From contig NC_026505.1 of NCBI RefSeq assembly GCF_000182925.2, positions 2,294,001-2,358,000 of the forward strand: a DNA stretch of 64,000 bases, in the 5' to 3' direction. The translations under genes were made by a program, and so were the position numbers. Source of the DNA: Neurospora crassa OR74A. Lineage: Eukaryota; Ascomycota; Sordariomycetes; Sordariales; Sordariaceae. The notes under the pieces were generated by a model. That model worked only from the letters and a program-made list of their open reading frames with translations, had not been told where the DNA came from and did not search any database. Position 1 is the first letter of the stretch. The number at the start of each line of letters is the position of its first letter. Shown one piece after another: positions 35,804-47,629 of the stretch.

Positions 35804-36706
35804 ATGAAGCTTAACGAATCTTCTGGTAAGAAAATATTCCTTGCCTTCCGCAATTTCATCCTATCCCCTGCCTTTCACTCGTCTCGCCCTATTCTGTAGC
35901 TTGGTAACGCTAGACAGGTTGATGCTAACCTGAACCAAACAGCTGTTTCCACTACACGAGCTCTTCTTGTCCCATATGAGAGCAGACATGTACCCACGTA
36001 CCATCAGTGGATGGAGGATCCAGTGAGACATATATTGATGGCGATATGTCATCGTCAACACGTTGGAGAACATATGCTAACGACAGACTAGGCAATCCAA
36101 GAAGCAACAGCCTCGGAACCTTTGACTCTGGAGGAAGAATACGAAAACCAGCAATCATGGCGCTCCTCCCACGACAAACTGACCTTCATCATTTGCCAAC
36201 CCGTCACTGATAATTCAGCGCCATCCGTACATGCCGGCCAGGTGGATTCTCCAGAAAAGATGATTGGCGATGTCAACCTATTCCTCTATCCCAACGACGA
36301 CGAGGAGGAGCAAGCCGACGATCGGTTCCAATGCATTGGTGAAGTCGATATCATGATTGCTTCCCACGGCCACCGTGGCAAGGGCCTGGGAAGGACGGTG
36401 GTGTCAGGCTTCTTGCAGTACATCTCCCGCAACCTGGAGGAAATCCTGCATGAGTACTACGCCGGCGAGAGAGAGCAAGCCGGTACTGCCACTAACAGCT
36501 CGAAACCCCGACTCAGGATGCTCATGGCCAAGATCAACAAGGACAACAGCAAGAGCATTGCCCTTTTTAAAAGCCTCGGGTTCGAGCAAGAGGGCGATGT
36601 CAACTACTTTGGAGAGCTCAAGCTGGTTCTTCGTGACCTTGGTGCGTATGCAACGGCGAACGTCCCTGAAGGTTATGCGGAATTGGTCTATGAAAGGGAA
36701 GACTAA
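35804..36706 (+). CDS. GNAT N-acetyltransferase, NAT9-like
   Basis: Exons 35804-35825, 35943-36022 and 36092-36706 give 238 residues. The start MKLNESSAVSTTRALLVPYE and the following RHVPTYHQWMEDPAIQEATA and SEPLTLEEEYENQQSW match the NAT9 family. GNAT motif A, with the acetyl-CoA loop, is seen as HRGKGLGRTVV after GEVDIMIA. KINKDNSKSIALFKSLGFEQ and VNYFGELKLVL are motif B and the family's C-terminal end. NAT9 proteins are conserved from fungi to animals; their substrates are poorly defined, with tubulin or microtubule roles reported in animals. Introns have CTAAC branch sites (GCTAACG in intron 2). It is probably cytosolic. Confidence 0.9.
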
Positions 36707-36906
36707 AAATATAATCGAGAGGACTTTTTGATTCCACTCGCTAATGAGTGGTAAAAGTTGCCATTCAGACCGCGAAGGGACCTATATGAGGAAAAGCACA
36801 GATCGACATAATAAAAGAAAGACCCATTAACGCCCCATATTGTGCCTTTTGCTTTTCTTCCTTCCATCCATCCATCCATCCATAATCCGTTTAGTTACCC
36901 TCAACA

Positions 36907-38192
36907 TTAAGCCCAGGCAATCTCCGGCCCATACTTCTCCCTATACGCCTTCAACACGTCCACACTAACATGACTTCCACCACAAACCACCATAACAACG
37001 TTAACATTCCGCCACTCCTCGTCACTCAACCCCTTGCCAAGATACCTCCTCAAATCCCCATTATACGCCGTTGCCAACGTCGCGCCACAGCTTACCTCCA
37101 CCAACATCCGATGCTCATCCGCAAACCTGACACTCGCCATGGCCGCCTCCGCATCCGTCACCGTCGCGCTGACCAAGTTCTCTCCGCCAACCATCTGGCT
37201 CCACTCCCACGTCTTCTTCGAGACTTGCACCGCACCCAAGCTCGACGCAATGCTCGTGATCTGCTTCATCTTGACCAGCTCGCCCGCCTTGACTGACTGG
37301 TTGAAACTATCGGCGCCGACTGTTTCGATCGCAAGAACCCTCGGCTCCTTTCCACCTCCCACTTCTTTTCCCAGCCCCCCTTCTTTTCCTGTTCCGGGGT
37401 TTCGACTGGGACCCCAAACGCCCTCCATGATGCCGTTCAACAACCCGCCACCGCCAACATTACACACCACGGCATCGACATAGGCCCGGTGCACGACGCG
37501 CATTTGCTCAGCGACTTCGTCCATCAAGGTGGCTGCTCCAGACCAGATATCTTCGTGGTCAAAGGGGGGAACGTAGACTTGCTTCGTCTGCTTTGTCTTT
37601 TCCCCTTCCTCTCCACCGCTACTACTTTCCTGCAAGTCCTCAAGAGCCGAGGCGGGCATGACTACTTCGCGAAGGTGGGTATCAGCCTCGAACCACGAAC
37701 TACCGTGGATCACCACCGTAGCACCTAGTCCGCGAAGTCGACGCAAAACGGGCTCCTGAGCAGAGGTGGGCACGACGATGGTTGCTGGACAAGCCAATGT
37801 GTGGGCGGTGGTGGCGCAGGCGAGACCGGCGTTGCCGGCGGAGGAGCAGAAGAAGTGGATTTTTCTCTGGTTGGTGGTGAGGGGTTCCTGGAAGGAGGTG
37901 GTGGAAGAAGAGGACGGGGAGGAAGGGGGAGAAGGGAGGGTGGAGCGGAGCATCATGTTGCCTATGCCGCTGTTTGGGGTGTTAGTCTCTTGAAAGAGTG
38001 TGTGGCAGGTTGATTGGAAGAGAGACGAAAGGGGCCGTACCGAGACTTGAAGGACCCCGAAGGCTGAACATTCTCGAGTTTGAGATAGATGTTACACCCA
38101 GCGGCGTTGGATAGTTGGGCGGAATAGATGAGGGGGGTTTCAACCCAGGGCTTGGGAGGTTCCGAGGACGCGGGAAATGATACGGAGCCCAT
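36907..38192 (-). CDS. L-serine/threonine dehydratase, PLP fold type II
   Basis: Exons 38192-38041 and 37969-36907 give 404 residues. The PLP lysine is K49 in NVQPSGSFKSRG; SSAGNAG follows, then the phosphate-binding loop GGGGLLNG and the C-terminal VCGGSHVSVD. The order and length fit L-serine dehydratase (Cha1/SDS) better than the longer biosynthetic threonine deaminase, since no regulatory ACT domain follows. The enzyme turns serine (or threonine) into pyruvate (or 2-oxobutyrate) and ammonia. Two Ser/Pro- and Gly-rich insertions (after NMMLRSTL and after EGVWGPSRN) lengthen loops. The intron has a CTAAC branch site. The gene runs convergently with the acetyltransferase gene, with only 200 nt between stop codons. 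Confidence 0.9.
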
Positions 38193-38465
38193 TTTGGTGG
38201 TGTATATGGATGGACTGGACCGTACTCGAAGGAGGTTTAGGGTTTCTTGAGGTTTTCGAAGAGAAGTGTTGGTCACCTTGTTTTGTTATGTATGTATAGA
38301 TGTGTCCTCTTAGAAGCTCCTGATGACGACGATGATGATGATGATGATGAATGAGAAGAAAGTAAGTCGGTAGCCAAGACGATAGGTCGAGTTTTAGAAA
38401 ATCCGGGGAAGCTGGAGGACAAGATATATCCGTTACATGGATGTGGGTACGGTATCTCGACACAA

Positions 38466-38474
<9 letters not shown>

Positions 38475-38496
<22 letters not shown>
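38475..38496. repeat. 22-nt T homopolymer tract
   Basis: An unbroken run of 22 T residues, preceded by TTTTTTCTC, lies about 280 nt upstream of the serine dehydratase start. Poly(dA:dT) tracts of this kind keep nucleosomes off promoters. Confidence 0.7.
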
Positions 38497-40791
38497 CCTT
38501 TCCCTCCTCTTGGTCATCTAGATATCAACTGTCCCCATAGGTTCACCTCTCATTGTACTCATGTATCCTTGACTTCTTTCTTACTCGTGCTCCATCTGAA
38601 CCCTAGATTTTGGCCGGTTGGCCAGCCAGCCGGCGGGTGGTTGCCCTTTCCCACTTGGAGTAGGTAGCCGGTCCCATGATTGTACTTAGTACCAGGCCTG
38701 GACTCACCAGGACCTGTCACTTAATCCATGTGCCTGCTTTGATAAGATCTCGAGGCTCATCGTGCTCATGGGGTGTGAAGCTATCAAAAGAAGTTACGGA
38801 ATGGAAAGGAACGAAAATACCTGTCAACTGATCGGTCAAGATCGAGTGATACCATGTGTCAAGTCTTCCCGGCCGGTATGTACATACGCGGGTAACGATT
38901 AACAGCGGCACTGGCTTTGCAGTCGGTTGGAGAACTTGGGCTGGTCATGTGATGATGTGTTATTACATAAAAAGAAGCCCGAGAAGGTCGATCCCATGAC
39001 CCTACCGTCCTTTTTTATTTCACCGTTTTCTTCGTCGATGCTGTGACTGACGCCTTTTTTTTTCTATTGGAAGCAATTCTTCTAGTGTTGCTTTTTTTTC
39101 TTTCTCCTTCCTCACGTCTTAACACTAGTGAATGATGACTTGGGAAGAAGGTGGAGACGGTTCCTGACCTTTCGTCGCGCGCTTTTAGAAAAGGTCGTTG
39201 ACCTGATCCAAAATATTACAAGGTCACCAGGGATAGTCCCTTCCCGGGGATAAAGCCGACTCTGGGTCGAATTGCTTGTTTGATACACTAGTATCGAGAG
39301 CAAAACACCGCGTTTATGAACCATATTGATACAAACAAATGTCTGAGAATAGTCACGCCGGTGTTCACCTGGAGTGAATCTCCGATATCCTGGACGGCTT
39401 CCGAAATCTCTTTGTCAAGCTCGGCCGGCGAGTGATGCGGCGTGGCTGTAGGTACAGCACTGTACCACCAATACACACCTACCTACTTCGTTGTGCAACT
39501 ACCTGAGACCACGATAGCTGCCTCTTTTGGTCAATGGAACAAAAGAGGAGAAGAACATCGAATTGATAACGATATGCCGAAGGTTGTCCATCCTGTCTAT
39601 CAACCACACCATGAACAGAAAATCCAAAAATGGATCCAGCTAGGGCGGTAACATCACGTAACAAGATAGGCGCCGATACGGTGAGATTACGCCGTTGAAA
39701 TTCACTGATAGGACGGAGCCACGCCCTTGGATGCTCGTGCTGCAGACCCGGAATGCAGTCATGCAGGTCCATGAGAAGGAAAAAGTCAAGAGCCCCGATA
39801 AGGAAGCTAAGAAAAAAAAAAAAGCCTCCATTTTATTCATCCACCCCCCGGTGCATTAGGTGTGTTCATTCGAAGCGATGAACGACTTGTACTGTTGTAC
39901 CGATGAACCGATGTTAAACGTCTCTTAACTTTTTTTCTTTTTTTCAACCGAACGGCATTGCCGCACTGCAGGGTTGGATAGGAGGTGGGTCTGAGCGAGA
40001 ACCGAAGGTGGGTCAGTCGGAAGGGCTGGGCCTTCCTTTTTGGAACGTCGTCCAAACCTTTCAACGTCGTTCATTCCTTTTGGTGAAGACAACGACTCCT
40101 GGTGAAGGTGGGAGCTGAGATTTCGACTCAACTTTTGACTGTTTCGGTCGAAACCTTTGTTTGCGCACTTGGAGCTCTCGTATGCATTTTGTTTGTCTCA
40201 GCCATCAGATGAATTCCATCGATACTCGGGAGGGTGGAAGTTTGAACTGCAGTCGCATGTCGGGCGTTGCGTCGATGTCGCATCTTGTCCTTGGTGGTTG
40301 TCATGGGAAGTCACGGTCCTGGTGTCGGACGTTTTATTGGGTGCACTTATGCCCTGATCTTGGGGAAGGTGCGAGCGCGATGATGTCCATAAGGTGATGA
40401 GGGGATGGATGCCCCTGGACATGTCGATCTTCAATATCCCTCCGTCTTCGGTGCTTCCTGGTCTTCTTCCGTACTCAACGCCGTCAACATGCGAGCAACT
40501 CCATCTCGTTATTCAGGCCATGGCCAGGATATTCCAAGTGGAAGTCTGAGTACGAACTGGTGAGCCATCCGCTCCTCTTCGCTGGGTTTTTGACCCAAAT
40601 CTTCTCCCCTTTTATGTCGATGTTTGTGTTTCTTTGGTGACTGAACGGAATCTCTGTTGATGGTGCTCACTCTCCTTCATAGTGTGCCTTTGCCATCGCA
40701 TACTCGTCGAGCTCCCTCTCAAAGTTCCAGCTGTTTTGATGGGTGTTCATCTCTCGTCTTTCTTGCCTCGTATCTCATATCAGCCACGACC

Positions 40792-40818
40792 CCGGAGGAA
40801 CCGGAGGAACCGGAGGAA
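40792..40818. repeat. Three-copy 9-bp minisatellite
   Basis: CCGGAGGAA is repeated three times without change. It lies in gene-free DNA; read on the plus strand it would code PEE units, but the surrounding frame is short. Confidence 0.7.
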
Positions 40819-42414
40819 CAGATGGCGAGTGCCCGGAAACCGAAACCCGTCGATAATGTGTGTTCGTTGCCATATCGTATGCAGCAAAATGTATACCGGA
40901 AGCTCTGCGTGTTTCGGTGATCAATACACGTTCCGCCATTTGGCATGGACCGCTTGCTTGGTGGGAGATTATCGTGATGCTGTGTCAGAGCTGCTTGGCC
41001 ATGACCCCCAAGAAGCAAGCTTGAAAGGTCTTCCTCATTGATCACAGTGGTCTGCATCTTTTGCGTCGGAGTTTGGAGATGAAATAAGCGCACTAGAGGC
41101 ACTCCGCGAGCTCTTCCTCCCGTCATCCCATCTTTCTGTTTGGAATCACCCCCAGCAACGGAGATGGTCATCTCTCCCTTCAGACAACATTCAGTCGGCT
41201 CCATGATGAGACCGTGACGGGGTTTTCGCCGGAAAATCAGTATTTACTTCGTCCTCGCCATCGTTCAGAAACTTCCTCCTTGCATCAAAAGGCCAGCTTC
41301 TCGGGTTCTTGTTTGCTTTGGTGGCAGCACATGGACACGATCTTGAGCAACATCCCAAGACATCAGGAATCCTGACACACGCTGTTTACGTTAAGGTACG
41401 TTCCGTCTTCCTTTACTTGATCTCCGCCTTAAACAATCACAACCTCACCCATACCTCCTGTCGTCCTCACCTTTGGTATTCCTCCCAGTGAAAAGGGATC
41501 ACGGTAATCACACAGGAAAACTTGTCATGGGCAAAGACTGCATTCACAAAACTTCTGGTTTCCAAAGTTTGAGTGTCCTGTATCTTGCGTGGATCCACTC
41601 GGGCACGCTTGATCTCATCAAGTCGTCTGCGGGATACCTCTCGGATGTATCATTTACGGAACAGTCGCACCATTGGCATATCAAACTCTAATCGAGACCT
41701 CCATACTGTGGACTGCTACATGCGTCGTAGCAGACCTGGCTTCGGCCAGCTCTTGAATCAGACCACTAACTTGGATCCAGGTCCTGAACGACTTCAAACC
41801 TTAGTGGTCAGCTGGAGATCAATGACCATTAAAACAATCGTCCCGTTGGCTTCACCTATCCGACCCGTGGTCTGCTAATGGTTGTTGCGTAGGGCGACAA
41901 GGTTTTGTTTTTGTCTGGGTCAACACCATACTCATACGATCACGACCTGAAAAGACCCATTCACCACCAGTCCTTGTGGTGCGGCAAGCATTGAAACCTT
42001 CTTCCCACCCTGCCATTCGCTTGACGGCCCGGTAAAATCACAATTGATCAAGGTGCCTCTACAGCAAGACAAGAACAGCAAAGATATCTTGCAATCGGCC
42101 CTCTATCATCAGCAACACAGCACCGAAATTCTGCACCCTACCGTTACCCCTTTCGCCACGCCGACATATCCTTATAGCATTACCGACATCGCCATTGGCG
42201 CCGACACTCCACACACATCCCTCACGGCGAATGCCCTCGTGTCTCCGGCATTGGACTATCATCTGAGCCTCCTATCTTCAGCCACCCAACATCGGTATCT
42301 TGCATCTTCCTGCTACCCCTTGAACGGCCGCACGAAATTTTCACAGCTTTACCGGCACTATCTTCATCGCCGACTTTCCATAAGAATCATCCGAGCCTCC
42401 TATCTTCAGCAAAA

Positions 42415-44340
42415 ATGCCGGCCATGTCCAGCCTAGCACTCGAGCGCAATAATCGCGCACGCCTACGCCCTCAAGCAGAGATCATATCTCCAAGATCAGA
42501 TCGGATCTTCACTCAGGCTAACCGGGACAGTCCTGACCCACCACGGCAAAGGGTATCTAGATGGCTCTTCGACCAACAACATCTTGTGCAGGCAGGCATC
42601 ATGGTCAATGTCGATTCACCACGCTCCATTCGGATGAGCCCAGCCCTCTCAGCAAACATTCAATCTACCATGTTCGAAACACCACCTAGAAACACACGGC
42701 CTCTCAACCTATTGCCACCTCTTCGACCACCTAAGCGAACTGTGTCGTATGGCGGAAACCAAGATGTAGACCCAGAGAACGAAGACAAAAAGTTAGACAG
42801 CTCCCTGAGGCGTGGCTTTATCAACCTTCTTAAAATACGCCCGGCCAAAAGGACAAGGAATAACCCGCCGCCACCACCACCACCACCACCACCCCCACCC
42901 CCGCAAAGAAGATTAGCGAACAGCAGGCATGCGGACTCTCAAGCAGTCCGCTCTTTTCGACAGGTGCTACGAGCTCCGGCTATAGATGATGTCGCGACCG
43001 CTGTGTCGGCCCAAGACGGCAAAGACATCTTTCCCTTGCTCATGCTCCCGTTTGAGGTTCGTGAAAAGATTTTGAGATATATACTGGTATCCGACAAGCC
43101 CGTCTATGTGAAGCGCCTCTGGACTGAACAGGTCCGTTCTATACGCCGCAATACCCGCGGACGAGGACACGGGGGTAATGGCGATAAAAGCGAAGAGGAA
43201 TACACTAATAAAACGACCATTTTACGAACATCCCGTCAAATGCTGGCAGAGGGCAGCTTACTTCTTTACTCGAAGAATCAGTTCGTTTACCTATTGCGAG
43301 ACCCTATTCACGCCAAGGTGGATTTCGCTTCCATGCTTAAGGAAGCGCAGAAGTCCCCGAAGAAAATCGAAGGTCGTGACAAACGTAAGCGTAAAGCAGA
43401 CAGCCAATACGGCTTATACGAAATCAACATCGCGAAGTATGGACACTTGATGCGACATTTAAGTATCGAACTCGAGCCGAACAGATCCGGCAACCAATAC
43501 AGGGAGCTTATGGAGCAGGCCCTTTATGTCTTGACTAGCTCCGATAGAAGGGGCAGACACTTGCTTGCTGGCCAATTGGTGGATGGAAAAACCCCAAGAA
43601 TTTTCCTCCACACTTTGACAATCACCGTGTCACCTGAAAACGATCAGGGTCGCCCTGGCAGCGGATCAGTTTCTAAGAACAGCAGCCAAGGGTCGAGAAG
43701 CCCGTATTCGAGCGCCATCGAGCTGTTCGATAGTAGATCACTCGTTATGCATGCGCTCTCCCGCATTGACACCCAATTTCTTCGAATCAACATGCATATC
43801 GATGAAGGCCCTTCTAATGAGGGGGATGACGAATTTGCGGTCAGTACCGAAAAGCGTCATCTCGAGACGACCATCGACATGCGATTCCTTCCGCGTCGTA
43901 CCAAGCAGCTCGAGTTGTCCGAGAACGGTGATTCGTTTTAGGTAAATGATCACTTGATGAAGGAGCAGCGGGCCAAGAGGGGCGAAGAGGCCGAGACAGC
44001 ACTGCAGACTCTCAAGAGTCGTATGTATGAGGGGTTCGAGAATCCGGATCAGGCTGTAGCCGACGGACTTTGGGAGGACAATAGCGCCGCCAATATGCGT
44101 CGCAAAAAGGAGAGGGCGGAGTTCGAGGCCCGTCTCGAGGGTGATGCTCGCCGCCAGAATGATGGCGAGGAAGAGTCCAGCTCCATTGACGACAGCGACG
44201 AAGATGAGAATGATGACGATGATTACGAGAGTCGGCCAAAGAAGAGGAAGCTGACGACTCGCGGCCGTGGACGGTATGGAGATTCGTTGCTCATTTCTGT
44301 AAAACGTGTTGCTGATGGATTGGTTGTTTCCAGGTCTTGA
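42415..44340 (+). CDS. F-box-like protein with an in-frame TAG and acidic C-terminal part
   Basis: From the ATG at 42415 the frame runs 508 codons to TAG at 43939-43941, then continues open in the same frame to TGA at 44338-44340. Residues 1-190 are polar and include 13 consecutive prolines. The F-box-like block is FPLLMLPFEVREKILRYILV near 205, followed by TTILRTSRQMLAEGSLLLYS, a pattern common in large fungal F-box/2EXR families. After the TAG, about 130 codons look fully protein-like: MKEQRAKRGEEAETALQTLK, an Asp/Glu-rich run and PKKRKL, a nuclear signal. A 60-nt intron at 44274-44333 is likely near the end. The TAG may be a nonsense mutation, read-through, or the AG end of a 102-nt intron at 43840-43941. 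A conservative call is a 508-residue protein. Confidence 0.65.
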
Positions 44341-45277
44341 ATCCCTCCCTTTTTAGTTCTTATTCTTCTTATCATCGTTCTTCCGACATTGATATTCTGA
44401 GTATGTTATCTCCTCAAAATGGCGTCGCACAAGAGCGAATGAGTTTCATTGGGTCAAGAAGCCCTGATGAAACTTCTTATCGGCGTCGGAATTGTAACAT
44501 CATCATCGCTGATGGGAGTTGAGGCCCTGTTAGCCAACGTCTTCGACTGCGTCCTGGTCAGCATACGGCAATGGGAGAAAGGGCAAGTGAGGGATTTGCA
44601 GGCTGAGCAGTTGGGCAAGACTATTTTTGTGGAAGGAGGAATTTGGTAAATAAAGGGGGGAACTTGCTGGTTGGTTCATGGTTTTCTTATGCACAACCCG
44701 GGAGCTATTGAAGTGAAAACGGGCAGAATGCTTTTATTCTTTTAGGTGGAAGAGACATCTTTAACGACGGGCATCTCCTGTCGCATTGTATATTATGTAT
44801 GCGATGACAAGCAGCCAAACGAGGGGAGTGATCAATTTTATGCTTGCGAACATTCTGGTGGTCGATTGAGTCCAATGGAAGGATTTAAGGAGTGGACAAA
44901 TGGGCACGACAATACCAGTCACACAATAGCACCATTAGGAGCTGAAGCGTCTGAGCCCGATGTAGCAAGCAGTTTGCATGACCTTGATAGCTTTATTACA
45001 AGTGCGTTGATCTTTGACATTGACACTTGGAGAATTCTCATCCTGTTCCAGATCGTCTAACAGATCATGTATATCTCCTGGCACCTGACACCAAGCCATC
45101 ACTCCCTCGCCTGTAGTACCTCAAACAAAAGACTCCCTAATTCCCTCCCTATGCCAGACACCTAACGCTGAAAGCGAAGAACATGACAAAAATGTAATAA
45201 ATATAACTCGTCACCGCCTCTATGTTTCCCCTCTCACTCACCACCCACTACCCCAATCTATGGATATCATCTCACAT
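44341..45277. other. Convergent spacer between F-box-like and polymerase delta genes
   Basis: About 0.9 kb that must hold two 3' UTRs. Plus-strand frames (for example 44746-45060) have no recognisable protein features. Confidence 0.4.
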
Positions 45278-47101
45278 TCACTCAGCGACAATCTTCACCC
45301 TTTCCACATCTAGCGTCTCCGTGTCCACGAGCACCACCTCTCTAGTCTCCGAGAACGAGGGCACGGCAATCAACCGCACTGCTTGCCCGTCCGGTCCGTG
45401 GATCACTTTCGTTCCAAACTCTGGCTGGCAGCCGACGAAGAAGAGGTGGGGACACTCTTTGATTACGAAGGGCTCGTCTTCTTGGAAGGGGTAGGACCCT
45501 GTTTGATCAGATAGGTTAGTTCGTTGCTAATTCCGAACGGGGAAGGGGGGATGGAAATGTGAATCGAAGTCCAAGGATAAAGGGGAGGAAAAGGAGTGCT
45601 GCAAAAGGGAAAAGCAAAACTCACAAAGCGTATCCGGTGCCGTTGGCGCCACACACCTCCACCTGCACATGGCCTCCATCATGCCCAGTCTATCCTCACT
45701 CTCCACATACTTGAAAACATCATCCAGATTCTGTCCGCCTGTGCCCAGCACCCGCCACCCCTCGATCTCGCCCTCCCATGGATTCGTCACGTTGTCGAAC
45801 CACCCCGGCTCTTCTTCCCCTGGCACATCTCTGTCCTTGCCCGCCCCCGCTTTTGGGGGTGGCATGTACGTCCTCGACTGCGGGAACATGGCCGGGTGAA
45901 TCGGCTGTTGCGGGTAACTCGCGTTGGCGGGGTCGAGCGCGCCCGGGAGCAGGGTGACGGGCATGGTGGGGAGGAGATCACTCAGAAAGCTGTCCAACAG
46001 TTGGGAGGGAACCGGGTTGTAGGAGCTGCTGTCGTAGCCGTATTTTTTGATTTGTGGTTGGAACTTGTTTGTTACGGTGGTGGTGTCGAAGGCAGCCGCG
46101 GGTTTGGCCTGTTCGGCCGCCGTCGTGGAGATGGAGTTCCCCGCTATGATGAGGCGGGTGATGTGTGAGAGCTCGTCGCGTTGGACGGAGGGATCGAGCG
46201 CTTCGCCGAGGAGATACTCGAGAAGCAGGTTGAGTTCCATGGCGTAGGAGGTGTCGGCGTTGGAGAACTCGAGGCCGGAGACGAGGGCAATCTTTTTAGA
46301 GGAGGGCTTGTGGGACTGCCTGGAGAAAGAGGCGTCCATCATTTCGACGTCTTCGGAGGAGTCTGCTTCCTTTTTGCCTTTTGAGAGCGACCAGCGCTCG
46401 GGCTGTGGTGGTAGTTCGGCGAAGAGGAGGTCGATGACTTCGAATTCGCCGTTGGCGTTCTCGGTGCCCATTACCGCGACGATGCAGCCGGTCACCATGA
46501 AGTGGTTTTGCAGAGCGTTGCCGACAAGACGGATGCGGCCGGAGTCGTCTTCGAGCATTACCGAGTCTTCGCCGTTGCCGGAGTAGTAGTGGCCGACCGA
46601 GGTGGGAGCGGAGATCCAGCGCTATAACATCATTGTCAGCTGCCTGGTGTCCACCAAAGGATAGGCTGAAACTCACATCCTTGGAGACATCCTCGAGGAT
46701 TGAGGGCTTTAGAGGCATGTCCATATATACTGTTCCAGCTACCCAGCATAGTTCTCCCTGGCGAACGTCTAGGACACGCTCGACCCTCTTGACCTTCTCA
46801 CCACCAAGCACTGTTCCCTCCCAAGCGGCGCTGGCGGCTGCCTCGACGGCGGGCCTGATCTTTGTAAGACGCAAAAAGTAAATATCGGCATATTGTTGTT
46901 GATAGGGACGGGTTTTTTCGAGTTTGAAGGTATGAAGGGGCTTGTAGTTGGTGATCTGGCGCTGGAGAGCCTCGGGCGCATCGCCTCTTCGTGAAGTTGG
47001 GTTGTTAGCTGATGATCGCCAGTGGAAGATGGATGATCCACTGCTACTCACGAGGGCTTCTGTAGCAAACCGCTACCGAGAACTTCGTCCAAGGTGACCA
47101 T
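45278..47101 (-). CDS. POLD2: DNA polymerase delta small subunit (POLD2/Pol31)
   Basis: Exons 47101-47052, 46986-46677, 46621-45625 and 45498-45278 give 525 residues, in phase throughout. The N-terminal OB-fold part holds YADIYFLRLTKIRPAVEAAA and ELCWVAGTVYMDMPLKPSIL. The inactive phosphoesterase domain shows KIALVSGLEFSN, ITRLIIAGNSIS, MPVTLLPGALDPANASYPQQ, IHPAMFPQSR and LGTGGQNLDDVFKYV. The end (YPFQEDEPFVIKECPHLFFV, then GCQPEFGTKVI) is a well-known POLD2 signature. This subunit holds together the catalytic subunit and Pol32 in the replicative polymerase and is shared with polymerase zeta (family knowledge). It forms a divergent pair with YTM1, 528 nt apart. Confidence 0.95.
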
Positions 47102-47629
47102 CGTATGATTGATACTGACAATGGCTCAAGATGTGAGAACGACAAAAGCAATTGGTGACTTATTCATGTGCTGCCCGACTCGGAAACTGACTTCAAGGGA
47201 CGAAACTCGACGACGCGCTTGACAATTTCGAGACGCGTAGCTCCAGTGGGTTCAATTAAGCCAGGTACATGACCGGTACTACTCTATACTAGTATAGTTT
47301 ACATAGTAGCGGCGCTTCAGCACTGTGACCCTCACAGGAACCGTCGGCCCCGCTATAAAGTTCCGATAAGATAGGGGAACGTGGGGTAGCTAGAACACTC
47401 CAGACCCCTGCGCTGCAAGGCTGGACAGAAAAAATTGGATGGAGTCTTGGATTTGGCATGGCCTTGTGGTGTCCGCTGCAAAGTAAACATCCACACTCTC
47501 CTCCCGACGACGCCTGTTTCACGGTAATCTAAGCCAATCTGACTTTTACTTGTCAATTGATAGTATTCAGCCTGCCCATACCGAACAGCGACTACCCAAT
47601 TCACATAATATCACAGCACAGGCACCGCC
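47102..47629. promoter_or_regulatory. Divergent promoter of POLD2 and YTM1
   Basis: This 528-nt stretch separates two growth-linked genes read outwards. It holds a perfect 14-bp palindrome, CTATACTAGTATAG (47284-47297). Shared control is possible but not shown by the sequence. Confidence 0.45.

Larger units (their letters stand above)
38193..42414. other. 4.2 kb gene-free stretch with simple repeats
   Basis: Two genes are transcribed away from this region, so both promoters lie here. It contains a GAT run (38322-38350), a 22-nt T tract (38475-38496), shorter A and T tracts near 39056-39095 and 39809-39820, and a three-copy 9-bp minisatellite (40792-40818). An 18-nt direct repeat, GAGCCTCCTATCTTCAGC, sits at 42265-42282 and 42393-42410, just before the next ATG. 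No frame looks like a protein. Much of 41000-42414 could be a long leader or a non-coding transcript. Confidence 0.45.

Noticed and set aside
38274-38276. GTG as an upstream start for the serine dehydratase, adding a basic N-terminus
   Set aside because: It is not ATG, and the ATG at 38192 gives a family-typical N-terminus.
42044-42436. 130-codon plus-strand frame ahead of the F-box-like gene
   Set aside because: It overlaps the start of the next gene in another frame and is rich in His, Ser and Thr from a CA-rich leader; not protein-like.
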